From Heliocidaris tuberculata (Eukaryota > Echinodermata > Echinoidea > Camarodonta > Echinometridae): 64,000 nucleotides of DNA. Below are positions 53,395 to 64,000 of the stretch, piece after piece; within the stretch, counting starts at the first letter, position 1, and each line of letters opens with the position of its first letter. Under the pieces are notes generated by a model that saw only the letters and a list, made by a program, of their open reading frames with translations, had not been told where the DNA came from and did not search any database. The translations under genes and the position numbers were made by a program. The DNA lies in assembly GCA_025618425.1 (NCBI GenBank), contig CM046832.1, forward strand, positions 74,057,297-74,121,296, given 5' to 3'.

Positions 53395-55800
53395 GTTAAT
53401 ACTATGCTGATAATAGATTAATTATCAGCAAAGTACCCTGCAAAATATTATAAAAATCTCCGTTTTGTGGAAATGTGAGGTTTTTAATATTTGTTAACAC
53501 ATTGAGCAAAAAGTTTTACCTTCTAGGCTGTAACCTTTTTTCTCATAATCCCAATTCAATGCAACTTGGAGACTGTTCAGAATGATATTCCACATATTTT
53601 AGAATATTGATATATTTACATTACTTTTAATTGCTATTGCAACTGTAATTCAATGTTCATTTTCATTTCATTTTTGTATTTTTTCAAACAGAAATTACTT
53701 TGAAAGTCAGAGATTCAACGTTAATGTGACTTAGATATTTAACAAAGAATTTTATCGTTTGTAAATCTAACACACCCAAATAACATTAGACGTTATTCTT
53801 TATTAATTGTTCAGCTGATTATGTCAGACAAGGGAAATGCCCAGGGCAGTCTCGCCTGCATCACGCAATTTTCGGGCCAAAATTTTCGCTTGTTGAAAAA
53901 TCAAAGGTTGGAACACTTAAGGGGTGCTGCCCCTGAGCCTCCCCCCCCCCCTTGTGGGCCAGGTACCCCATCTGTATAACTTAAATCCCTTCAAGTAAGA
54001 TTTATTGGATGGTGAAGTTCATTTGAAATCAAGCTGTGTGTTTTAAAGCAGCAGAATATGTGTACATGAAATAATTGCCATTGGGACACTTTTGGGGTGC
54101 CGGTGGTGCCCCTCCATCAGACGCCTTGAAGATAATGGTCTACAATACTTGAACAATTTGAGGTCTCCTTCCCCTAACAATGATTCCTACCTAGTTTGCT
54201 TACAATCTACATGTACATGTGGCAATACGTTTTTACAGAAGAAAGAAAAATGTCAATTTGGTGTCACAGGCTCTTGGGGGAGGGGGGGGGGGGGGCTTTT
54301 GACCCCCCCCCCCCCCACCACCACCACTCCATCCCTCCTTAAGGGATACCTAGTTTGGTTAGAACCCTGCCATGCATTCAACAAATATCTCATTTTCACA
54401 ATAGGGGCGCTTAAGGGCTGCTGCCCCTGAGCCCCCTTGGAGGCAAGGTACCTTGTTTCAGAAATTGAGGTCTCCTTCCTTTAAGGATAATACTTACCAA
54501 CTTTGCTAACAATCTTGCATCAGTGACCAAGTTTCAATGAAATCTAATAGTTACATAAAGTTACAGGTTAAGATGTTGCAAGGGTACAGTAGGACCCCTA
54601 ACAAAATAAATGTATGTTTTCGTCACCTTTGGCGCAGTGTTGATTTTTCAGTTAACCTCTTGAATATCTTGAAGTACATTACAATGAAGGTAAAAAATAA
54701 AAAAAAAAAATAATAAAAAAAAAACATCTAAATCATATCACAATACGTATATAAAGCAAAATATAAGGTAAAGATCGTAACCAATTCTAGTAACATCCAG
54801 AGTTTGAGATTGGCTGCATGATCTTCATACAAATGAAAAACAAAATGATATGATTGTTTTGATTCAATAAAACTCATTACAAAAAATTTAAAAAAAATAA
54901 AAAAATAAATGAAAAACAAGTCAGAAAGACATATCATATAGTGTACAAATCAACACAAAACAGGCAATAAAGTAATATTCACATATTCTATATACGGTAT
55001 TTATACTCTTTTATCAATGTGCAATCCCAATGTTGTCAATGATGTCCGATCACCACTATGTTCACATCAAATATTCAGTGCTGCAAGTTCAAGGTTCAAA
55101 TCACATGTCTAAAGCTTACCATCACAGTACATTGAAGCCACTGAGGTTACGACATTGGATATTTAAAAATAACCTATTATCAGATTGGTAGATTGTATTA
55201 TTCATAAATTTGTTGAATACCTCTAGTAAAGTTATGCATCATAATTATATTCATAGAAATATCTCCTCTCAGTATATTTCATTCAACATGAGCAAGCTAA
55301 TATTGGTTGTTCCAGTTAGAAAGAAGAAAGAAATCTCTAGGCACAATTCGTGACATAATCAGCTAAACAAATAGAGATTTTAAAACGATCATAAAGATAA
55401 AGATAAAGAATGATCTCATTTAATTGGGTGTATTATATTTACAAACAATACCATAACTGCCTGGTTATTATATTTAACTCACATTTACACTAAATTCTAT
55501 ACGTTCAAAGAAATATCTGGTTTAAAAAAAAATTGTTAAAACTTACATTTACGTGGATAACGTTTACCATGGCAAACGAAAATTGATACAAATATATCTC
55601 TGTTGGTTTAAATCATGGAGAATATCATTCTGAACAGAAAGTCCAAGTTTCGTTGAATTAGGATTATGAGATAAAAAGTTATGTCCTATAATGTAACTGT
55701 TTATGTGTTCTATGTGTTCTATGTGTTGACAGATGTCGAAAAATCTCAAATTTTCCCAAAACGGAGGTTTATATAATACTTTGCAGGGTATTCTATTGAT
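53395..55800. mobile_element. 2.4-kb element with ~200-bp inverted repeats
   Basis: Sequence at about 53425-53600 (TACCCTGCAAAATATTATAA..., CTCATAATCCCAATTCAA, TGTTCAGAATGATATTC) recurs inverted at about 55615-55795. The interior has imperfect ~160-330-bp repeats with GGGGTGCTGCCCCTGAGCC (53925, 54418) and a G14/C15 inverted pair at 54282-54316. No transposase ORF. Its left end abuts the LINE (ATT)n tail. Confidence 0.65.
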
Positions 55801-57310
55801 AAGCAATGAAGATGACCATTATCAAAATGGTGTTTATATACACTAAAGAGATGTACAATATCTACAGTCTAAATATTGTATCACAGGCAGTGCCGAACGG
55901 TGCCGAACGGTGCAATTAACCCAAGAATTCGCATTGATTTGACCTCGCTTTTCTGTTGAATGAACACGATGTTCGGTGAAACCGCTGGGGAAGTGTCGAA
56001 GCAAAACTGCTATAACTTTGGCATATGACCATGAATTTGAATGATCTTAATGGTTTTGAAAATGGGAATCAGCAGGTTAACTAGTCATCATATTTTTTTT
56101 TTCAAAATCGATGGAAAAACGGGGACAAACGTACAAGAAACATTACATTAAAAATACAAAATAAAAGTCCAAAATATGCATTAAAATTACACATTTCTAA
56201 TCGGAAAACAAAAGAGATATTGGAGTATGTCATTAATCAGATATTAAAGATACTTTGTGTGAAATATCATTTTCTAAAAACCATGCATCCGAAAATGTCT
56301 GTAAAAAATCAAATACAATGCATTTTTGTACCTTGAATCCGAACGCTGATATACCGAGTCGCTTTCCGTGGCGATGACGTCATTCTCAATAATACAGTCC
56401 CACATTATGCTAATTCTTGTTGGGTTTGAAACATAAAACGGCTTTCACGTGATTTCGTGGGGGAAAATGTAATCTTTGGAAGATTTGAATAATCTTCCAA
56501 ATGCCTCAGAAATTCATAGCAAATATATATTTACGGAAATAAACCTGAAATAAACTAATTATCGACCTCATGGCTTTACCGTTTACCATCGACACAGCAC
56601 TGACATGTACTTAGTAAACTCTCATGTCGTCTGCTGCAGCAGCTGAACCAAAGAGTTTAAATACGAAGAGTGCTCAGTCCCGAAATAAAGCACGCGTATA
56701 TATTGTGGTACATGTCGATCGGCCGAGAGGGAAGGTTATAGTCTTTATCAAGATGTTTGTATTTTTTATTTCCTTTATTTTTTCTTCTTTTTCTGTACAT
56801 CGCTTTTGGTAAAGCCGTGATACAAACTTATGTCCCAAAACAGATAGGAATCAACATACTCTAACTGCACCATGGAGGAGAGGGAGAGAGTTGGGAGGGG
56901 GAGCTAGGAGGGATGTTTGTATTTTTGTTAAAGTTATTTGCTGTGAAATTTCTATTAATATTTATGTGATTGGGAGGGGGGGGGGGAGGAATGGTCCAAA
57001 CATGTTCCCTGATATTAAGCTCTATATGAGCAAACACTGCGATATCTGACGGGAATGTCGAGAAAAGTAAAAATAAAAAATAAAAATAAATAAATAAATA
57101 AAATGCTATCTTTATTTTACTAAATCAGAATATTTCATTTGATATCATGATTTATGTAAATTTTAGGGATTATAGACGTATAATGTAAATCTATGGCTTT
57201 ATGTTAAAAGTCAAGAAAGAAAAGGCTTTATTAAAATGAGACTGCATGCGAGCAAATCCTTAAATACAAAGATTAATTAAGTGTGGCGTATCCAAGATTC
57301 TCTTATTTTT
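55801..57310. other. No gene recognised; possible MITE at 56569-56819
   Basis: CATGGCTTTACC (56569-56580) is inverted as GGTAAAGCCGTG (56808-56819), perhaps a 250-bp MITE. The ATG-led frame from 56624 (MSSAAAAEPKSL...) lies inside it and lacks homology I can see. Direct repeat GTGCCGAACG near 55892 and a TGACGTCAT site near 56374 are the only other marks. Confidence 0.35.
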
Positions 57311-57550
57311 ATTGGTGGCGTATCCAGGGACGCACGTGCCCTACGTGCCAGCCAAAACCAAATCTGACATATCTTATAGTTACACATCGAATGAAAGGAA
57401 TTGTGTGCCCCCCCCCCCCCCGGAACATGAAAAATTTGACTTTTTTTCCTTGCTTGTCTGAAAATTCAGAATAGACAGCATCTGATGATTTTTTGTTAGT
57501 CAGGTGTGGGCCCCCCCCCCCTCCCCTGCATTCTTGGATACTCCACCAAT
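57311..57550. mobile_element. MITE with ATTGGTGGCGTATCCA ends
   Basis: ATTGGTGGCGTATCCAGGG at the left is inverted as TTGGATACTCCACCAAT at the right. Two internal poly(C) tracts (about 57410-57421 and 57511-57521). An extra partial left end sits at 57282. No ORF. Confidence 0.75.
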
Positions 57551-57747
57551 ATAAATAACTTACAGTAAGTTATTTGTAATATTCTGCTGTAGCAGTTTGA
57601 GACGACAGGCGAAGAAAACAGTATAGGGCTATTTTGAATTGAATTAACTATAGTAACCAACAATAGCAGCTGATGATATAATTTATTTATTACCAGTCCT
57701 ATTCTGTCCTTGTAGGAATATCCCATTCCTTTTGCCCCAGCCCCCTT

Positions 57748-57749
<2 letters not shown>

Positions 57750-57787
<38 letters not shown>
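57750..57787. repeat. (CT)n microsatellite
   Basis: A TCTCTC run of about 38 bp with one CG interruption. Confidence 0.9.
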
Positions 57788-57996
57788 CCTTCCCTCCCCC
57801 TCTCACAGGTTTCATTTTCTAATAATCTCTTATTCTCTTATTCTCTCTTACAACCGATCTATAAAAATGACTCCAATAGAAATGAGGACAAAAATAATGA
57901 TCTCTTATTGTTTTTTTTTTTCCTTCAATCGTTCAATTTAATGAGATCGACCACCAACACCATGCAATCCCATTCTTCACATCCATGACAGAATAG

Positions 57997-58154
57997 CAGG
58001 CGCGGATCCAGGGGGGGGGGCGAATCGACCGCGCCCCCTTTTTGGAACCCAATTAACTGGCATACCTTAAGTACACAATAAAAAAATTGCCTCTTTAATT
58101 GTGTACTTTTCGGCTCTGTGCCCCCTCCTCTACAAAATCCTGGATCCGCCCCTG
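57997..58154. mobile_element. hAT-like MITE (CAGGNGCGGATCCAGG ends)
   Basis: CAGGCGCGGATCCAGG is inverted as CCTGGATCCGCCCCTG. GAATAG flanks both sides (57991-57996, 58155-58160), a partial target duplication. Poly(G) follows the left end. 158 bp, non-coding. Confidence 0.85.
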
Positions 58155-58344
58155 GAATAGGAATTACATTCTTTTGAACTACAAACTACAGGTATACACG
58201 GACTCTGGCCTAAAATGTAAATAAAACCGGATCGAGCACCATTAGTTTGGGAGCCTATACGAGGCTAACAATGTTGATCTATTAACCCTCAGAGAAAACT
58301 TGTAAAAAAGCCCACCCCGCAAGACTGACGTGACAGTCCGGGCA

Positions 58345-58651
58345 TGGACGAGTGGCGGATTTAGGGGAGGGCGCAATCCCGGCCCATGCCCCCTCCTCTT
58401 TTTTAAAGAAAGTCATACATCATTGTCCCCGGGCCCTTTTTTAAAAATTATTTTGGAGGGCCGGCGAGAAGAAAAAAAATTCTTTTCACCCCTCTCCCCC
58501 CCCCCCCCCCCCCACAGAGCAACTTTTGGAGGAATGGTGAGAAGAAAAAAATACGAATCTCCCTTCTAGCACTTCCAAAAAGTTGACAGCCCTGCATTTG
58601 CGCCCCCCCCCCCTTTTTTTTTTTACTACATCCTGCATTCGCCCCTGTCAT
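58345..58651. mobile_element. Related MITE with poly(C) tracts
   Basis: Left GAGTGGCGGATTTAGGG and right CCTGCATTCGCCCCTG are diverged inverted ends of the same type as 57997-58154. It contains C runs at about 58496-58513 and 58602-58612 and a duplicated GAGAAGAAAAAAA segment. The following 58652-59245 shows no recognised gene; it has several short palindromes such as CTAGCTAGAGCTAG. Confidence 0.6.
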
Positions 58652-59245
58652 GAACTGTCAGTGTCAGACTCATATCCATAATAGGGTTCAGAAGCCCCCT
58701 CCCACTACATTGTCGGTCTTGTTGGCTGAAGCCAAAGTAAACGACGATCAGCAAGTAAAAAACTTTGATGAGCGAAGTTTGAGGAGAACACCTTTGGCAA
58801 ACTGACAGAGTTCCATCGGCAACGTCACCACCTCGATCGGGATCGCAGAGGGGTAGACCTAGCCTAGCTAGAGCTAGACACCTTGTCGGTCGCTATTCAG
58901 CTCAGCTATTTCATGCTGATTGCATGATCTCACATCAGTCATTTTAGCTAAGCGTAATTCGGTGGTAGAACATTGATTATATGAATTTATGAATTTAATA
59001 CATTGAATTTTGCCTCTGGTACATTAGAAATATAATAGTGAACTGGAATTTAGTGAGAGTTTCTTCTAATACCGGCTATATAGGCTGGGCCCCTGGGCGG
59101 GCGGACATACGTCTGCTACATGGTCGTCAGCTAGCGCACGATCTCATTGGATGTCGTGATCTCACGTGATCGATACTACACGCCCACATTACGTCATCAA
59201 TAACAACAAACGGTTTCACGTCTTATATGACAAATTATTTTTTTT

Positions 59246-60565
59246 GGTCAAAAGCATGCATATTCCCGGGGATTTATGGGGGGTTTAAACGACTCATCGA
59301 GCCTTAATTATACACTTTCAGAGCTTTAAATTTCATCTAAATTACATTTTTCACAATTTTAAATAAATACTAGGGGAATTAAAGTCATTTCAAAATCCCT
59401 CTTTTCATGTGTTAACCTATGGGAGCTGGAAGGCCAAAAGCATGCATATTCCCGGGGATTTATGGGGGGTTTACTGGACTCATTGAGCCTTAATTATACA
59501 CTTTCAGAGCTTTAAATTTCATCTAAATTACATTTTTCATAATTTCAAATAAATACTAGGGGAATTAAAGTCATTTCAAAATCCCTCTTTTCATGTGTTA
59601 ACCTATGGGAGCTGGAAGGCCAAAAGCATGCATATTCCCGGGGATTTATGGGGGGTTGACTCATTGAGCCTTAATTATACATTTTCAGAGCTTTAAATTT
59701 CATCTAAATCACAGTTTTTATATTTTCAAATAAAAACTATGGGAATTATAATCATCCTAATATTCCTTGTTTTCGCGTGTAAACCTATGGCAGGCGAGAC
59801 TTTTTTGGTCAAAAGCATGCATATTCCCCGGGATTTATGTGGGGTCTTTTCAATTTTTTGAGCCTTCAGTAAGCTTGTTCAAAGCCTCAAATTACATGTA
59901 AATTACAGTTTTTATATTTTCAAATAAAAACTATGAGAATTATAATCATCCTAAAATTCCTTGTTTTCGCGTGTAAACCTATGGCAGGCGAGACTTTTTG
60001 GGGGTCAAAAGCATGCATATTCCCTGGGATTTATGCGGGGTCTGTTCGACTAGTTGAAACTTAATCATACATTTTCAGAGCTTTAAATTTTATTTAAGTC
60101 ACATTTTTCAAAATTTTAATCTAATTCTGGGGGAATTATAATCATTCGAAAATCCCTGTTTTTGCGTGTTAACCTATGGGAGCTGGAAGGCCAAAAGCAT
60201 GCATATTCCCGGGGATTTATGTGGGGTCCCTTCCACTTTTTGAGCCATCATTAATCTTGTTCAGAGTCTCAAATTACATGTAAGCCACATTTACATGAAA
60301 TTCAAGGAAATACAAGAGGAACTATAATCATTCTTAAAATCCATGTTTTCACGTGTTAACCCCATGGCAGATGATTATGTCAAAAAGCAGGCATGATCCC
60401 GGGGATTCATAGTGGCATTTATTGATAATAAAGGTTCAATAAATGTTTTTTGAACTATCCATCCTTTCTCTCATGCAAAAATCAGACTTGAAAAAGATAG
60501 AGTAAGATATGAAATATCAAGAAAAAATGAGACAGCTTTTCACGTGTTATACCTATGGCGAACGT
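59246..60565. repeat. ~187-bp tandem array, seven units
   Basis: Units start GGYCAAAAGCATGCATATTC at 59246, 59432, 59618, 59807, 60003, 60189 and (degenerate) 60378. Spacing is 186-196 bp. All share GGGGATTTATG, GAGCTTTAAATTTCAT and end GTGTTAACCTATGG. The first three are closest; divergence grows to the right. There is no shared ORF and no flanking TIR that I can see, so it may be a local satellite. Confidence 0.95.
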
Positions 60566-61160
60566 ATTTTTCCGAGTCTATTTTAACACAGCAATTTGCG
60601 TCTGCCGAATGTACTACGGAAGTAGGTGAGAGTAATCTGTCTTGATACTATTAAAAGTCTTTGGTAATATGAGTAAAATGAGTCCATCAACAGAAACCCC
60701 ACACACAACACCTAGCACTTTCTTACGAAAATCAGTCTATCGTCCAATAATTCAAGGTGGCTGTATTACAGAAATCCACCATCACACTTCAGAACACATA
60801 CATGTATAATATTATTGTGCCTGCATCATCATCATCATCATCACCACATCTTTCACAAAATTATGGGGAAAAACAACAGAAAAAGTTTCTCAGTGTGAAA
60901 TGATGTTTATTAAAATAACTCAATTCTAAACATAAAACGTAATGCTCTCTTCAAATGCCACATACAGATCATAGCATTTAGTTCATGGACAACAAATCAT
61001 GGGGCAGGGGGGGGGGCAATACCAATTTCTATTTTTTGTTTCTATTCTTTTTTTTGCAAGCAAACAATTTTATATTCTTCTGGCATCCGATATAGGTGGA
61101 CAGTAATGTATATCCATGTACAGCCTTTCAAACTATCATCAGAATATACAAGACATAAAA

Positions 61161-61347
61161 AACACGATAAAAACTACTTTCGAAAAATAAACTCAAGGGC
61201 AATTTCAAAGGCCTATTGTACTGCCCATAGAAATCAGGTTCGGATTACGTAATACGCCATTGTAATGTTCGCACATTTCTAAAGGTGACAGACAGGGTTA
61301 TTGAAATTGCCTTGAGTTGATTTTTCGAAAATAGTTTTTATCGTGTT
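61161..61347. mobile_element. 187-bp foldback MITE
   Basis: About 48 bp at the left (AACACGATAAAAACTACTTT, then CTCAAGGGCAATTTCAA) is inverted at the right (TTGAAATTGCCTTGAG ... TAGTTTTTATCGTGTT) with few mismatches. GGTATTGAAATTGCCCTTGAG near 41957 may be a remnant of the same family. Apart from this, 60566-62569 is AT-rich with no recognised gene. Confidence 0.85.
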
Positions 61348-62569
61348 AAAAGTACAAAGACATCACCTTACTGGCAAATATGATATAAAGTGATGTTTGT
61401 CCAAATATTGGTAGTTTTGAAAATTTGGGGGCGGGCTAAAACTCCCAAGCGCCTGATTCGTCTGCCTAGAAACATACCCCAGATTAATTGCACATAATGA
61501 TTGCACAGATGAAAAAAGTGAACGAATTACAGATTCTAGAACCATTTGTGTTTAAAGAAATAGAATCATAGCTATCTCAGGATAGCTTCATGGAGCTGAT
61601 GAAAGGGATTATCACTTCAAGGTTAAAGATCAAATAAAATATCATGATTAAATCTGAATGCACTACTTATGCTTAAATTTATAAACACAAGTTGCATTAA
61701 AGCTGATTAACCAAAATCATTTTTTCATGCAACATTTTTCTAAATCTTTTTCTAATTACTTTGGAATTAAAAGGAAAATTATTTGAATTTACAAATTTAT
61801 TGGTTATATTTAGAATTTAAAACTGCATTAGCCTTACGTGATGGGATAATTGAATGTGCATAACTTAAAAGGGTTTTTTTTATTGTATGTTAAGTGTGAC
61901 AATAATTTAAATTGATTGTGCTATATTTTAGACCAAAATATTGATCTAGATGATAGTATCAAATAAAACGAATCGTATGATGAAATTTATGAAAAAATGA
62001 AGAACAACATGCAGAATACATAAGAAATCCATAAAACAATGAAATACATGGAAAAGTAATGACTTTCTCATAATCATGTTTCAAATGGGCCAGTTATGCC
62101 AACTACAAGTTTTTTGATTACATACATATAGACCTATACAAAAGGGACATCAGTGGTAGCCAAAGTACATGTATTCAAAGTATTTAAAAATTACAAATTT
62201 TGGAGTGTATCTATAAAGGGTCCAAGAGTAAAACGTCAAGTGATTGCAATAAGGGCCATTCAATAGCCTTGATAAATCTCCCCCCCCCCCAAAAAAAAAA
62301 GTCAGATTTACTGGTCAAGTTCGACACACACCCAACTTTACAAATCTGCTTGTTTCCCCTTTAAATGTCTCTTTCCAATCGACCCAAATTTTGACATTCA
62401 ATAGTTCAATGTCCAGCTCTGAAATGTATGCATCTCTAGGAGATTTAGAATATTTCATCATTTGCCATTATGTAAATTAGCAATAAATATCTCTTTAAAA
62501 AAAAACAGTTTCAAACTTGAAATAATAATGATAAAGAATACTTTTTTCCTTTATGACTCCAAGGCATTA

Positions 62570-63223
62570 CTACACATTCAACAAGCTTTGTAGCTGATGA
62601 GCTTCCTTGGACAACCTGCATAATGAAAACAAAAAGAAAGAAAATAAAATTTAAACTTTTGTAGACTGTAGACTGGATTTTAAAGAAGGAAAAAAATGGG
62701 TACATCTCTACTTTTATGTTACAATTTACTTTTCTTCTTCTTCAAATAATAGAAATGTAAATTTAGGTTTAAATCTTTTAACAGAAGTAAATATTTTCCA
62801 TTTCAAATTTGATCCAAGACCAAGACCTCTAATAAACTTCGAAATGGTTAAATCAGTCAGCAGGTACAATCAAAATAATTTACTGGACTTCAGAATTCGA
62901 TTTTGACTGTACAGATTAGGGGTCTACAGAAAACACGTACATGCCTATTGAGTTTAAATACTAGGCCCTATATCATAATCTTACAGAGCTACTAGTAGAA
63001 CGTCTAAGCTATGGCCACATTGAAATTTACAGAGGTCTACATTTTCAACAACAACAACAAAAAAAACCTTGCCAGTTCAACTTGGGTTTCCTGCAGTGAG
63101 TGGATGACAAAATCTACAGCCCAGGTAGGGTCTATCACGTTATTGGATGATCTAGCCCTGGTCCTGGTCCCCCTGTGACTGTGTTACACTACTTTGGTCC
63201 ATTTATCAATGTCAATGATAGCT
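62570..63223 (-). CDS. Candidate terminal exons of an unidentified minus-strand gene
   Basis: A strong minus-strand polypyrimidine tract and acceptor (TTATGCAG, ending 62616) precede 15 codons reading LSKEAHQLQSLLNV and a stop (62615-62570). Upstream, 63068 is a possible weak donor (AAG|GTTTTT) whose phase joins ETQVELAR to that segment, giving a coiled-coil-like C-terminus. A second acceptor (GATTGCAG, 63224) would open at 63223 with AIIDIDKWTK, but an in-frame TAA near 63187 means the part between would need a further ~100-nt intron. I cannot name the protein, and the model could be wrong. Confidence 0.28.
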
Positions 63224-63624
63224 CTGCAATCAAAAGAGAACAAAATTTAGGAGCGTGGTTGTAATAAAAGCAGAGATCTACTGTTTAGATTATCAGAAAT
63301 CATAGATTCATACTCTCAGTCTCAGATCTACTGTCTAGTCTCTAGTGTCAGTGGCGACTCGTCAGTGGTTGTCACGGCACAAAAGAAGTGTAGATTCTAG
63401 ACCTAACGGAAGTTAGACCCATTTTAGCCAAGCCCAAGCCAATGATCAAATTGAGACCACTCTTGTCTACTCTTACTAATGTTAGTAGCAGCCTTTAGTC
63501 CGGGTTATAATTGAGCGAGGTGCCACCTGGAGAGGTAGAAATTCTCATGTGGTTTTTCTAGACCAGTTTTTCATGCTGAACAAGAATATATGAGGTAAAC
63601 AGGCTGTATCCTGAACCTTTTCCC

Positions 63625-64000
63625 GTGAGGGCGCTTTTTTCAAAATGGCCGCCAAAAATTCATATAAAGTGACTATGTATACATGTAGGTTAAATAAATA
63701 ACAATGACACATGTTTAACCACTTTTTGCATTCGTTTTTATTACAGTTATTCCCAAACAAGCTACGATTGTATTCCAGAATCTAAAAAAGCGGTATAAAG
63801 TGAGGGCGCTCTTCAAAATGGCCGCCAAAATCATAGATAAAGTGTATATATCTGTTAATAAACATTTATGAGGCCGCGAATTGGACATATATTTCGCATT
63901 TATTGTGATGAGAGTTATGCACAAAGTATCTACATGTGTACCATACATTTTATAAAGAGTTTAAAAGGTGAGGGCGCTCTTCAAAATGGCCGCTAACATC
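63625..64000. repeat. ~170-bp tandem repeat running off the window
   Basis: GTGAGGGCGCTYTTCAAAATGGCCGC-type segments begin at 63625, 63800 and 63968 (spacings 175 and 168). The sequence between is more diverged and AT-rich. The third unit is cut by the window end, so the array may continue. Confidence 0.85.

Noticed and set aside
56624..56812. ATG-led frame beginning MSSAAAAEPKSL, possible first exon.
   Set aside because: It sits between inverted CATGGCTTTACC ends, runs into low-complexity Phe/Ser codons, and no downstream partner exon is visible.

Overview
This window is eukaryotic nuclear DNA from an animal. It is AT-rich, has GT/AG-spliced genes with long introns, and is packed with transposable elements. 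The three host genes give animal-type proteins, and the repeats (L2/CR1-like LINE with a 2A-like NPGP motif, Ty3/gypsy pol, piggyBac-, mariner/pogo- and hAT-like MITEs, short-TIR elements with internal tandem arrays) are of the kind found in marine invertebrate deuterostomes. An echinoderm, perhaps a sea urchin, is my best guess, but species cannot be fixed from sequence alone.

Host genes. (1) TRMU/MTU1, the mitochondrial tRNA 2-thiouridylase, + strand, ten coding exons from 203 to 7736, giving 417 residues with both catalytic cysteines. (2) NOPCHAP1 (C12orf45-like), minus strand, four coding exons between 21702 and 12213 whose phases join to 178 residues; it is tail-to-tail with TRMU. (3) A KLHDC8-type kelch protein, + strand, five coding exons from 24989 to 38421, 370 residues, head-to-head with NOPCHAP1. 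Intron 4 of the kelch gene holds an intact antisense single-exon ORF (33379-34092, 237 residues) that looks like a GIY-YIG/T5orf172-type nuclease-fold protein; it is the least expected coding item here. Possible terminal exons of an unidentified minus-strand gene lie near 62570-63223.

Mobile DNA. At 46.1-53.4 kb a Ty3/gypsy pol (minus) lies head-to-head with an L2/CR1-like LINE (plus). The LINE carries a one-base frameshift and a 510-bp MITE with a perfect 8-bp target duplication. Introns and intergenic DNA hold many nested non-autonomous elements: a 3.8-kb TIR element in NOPCHAP1 intron 1 with five alternating copies of a 26-bp motif; piggyBac-type MITEs in TTAA sites; TA-flanked MITEs; and several families of short-TIR elements with terminal hairpins and internal ~145-165-bp tandem arrays, many of which contain the nuclear-receptor DR1 sequence AGGTCAAAGGTCA. 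Tandem arrays of ~187 bp (59.2-60.6 kb) and ~170 bp (window end) are also present. Mononucleotide G/C tracts are unusually common, often inside MITEs.

The genes do not form a pathway together; TRMU acts in mitochondrial tRNA modification, NOPCHAP1 in box C/D snoRNP assembly, and the kelch protein has no settled biochemical role.
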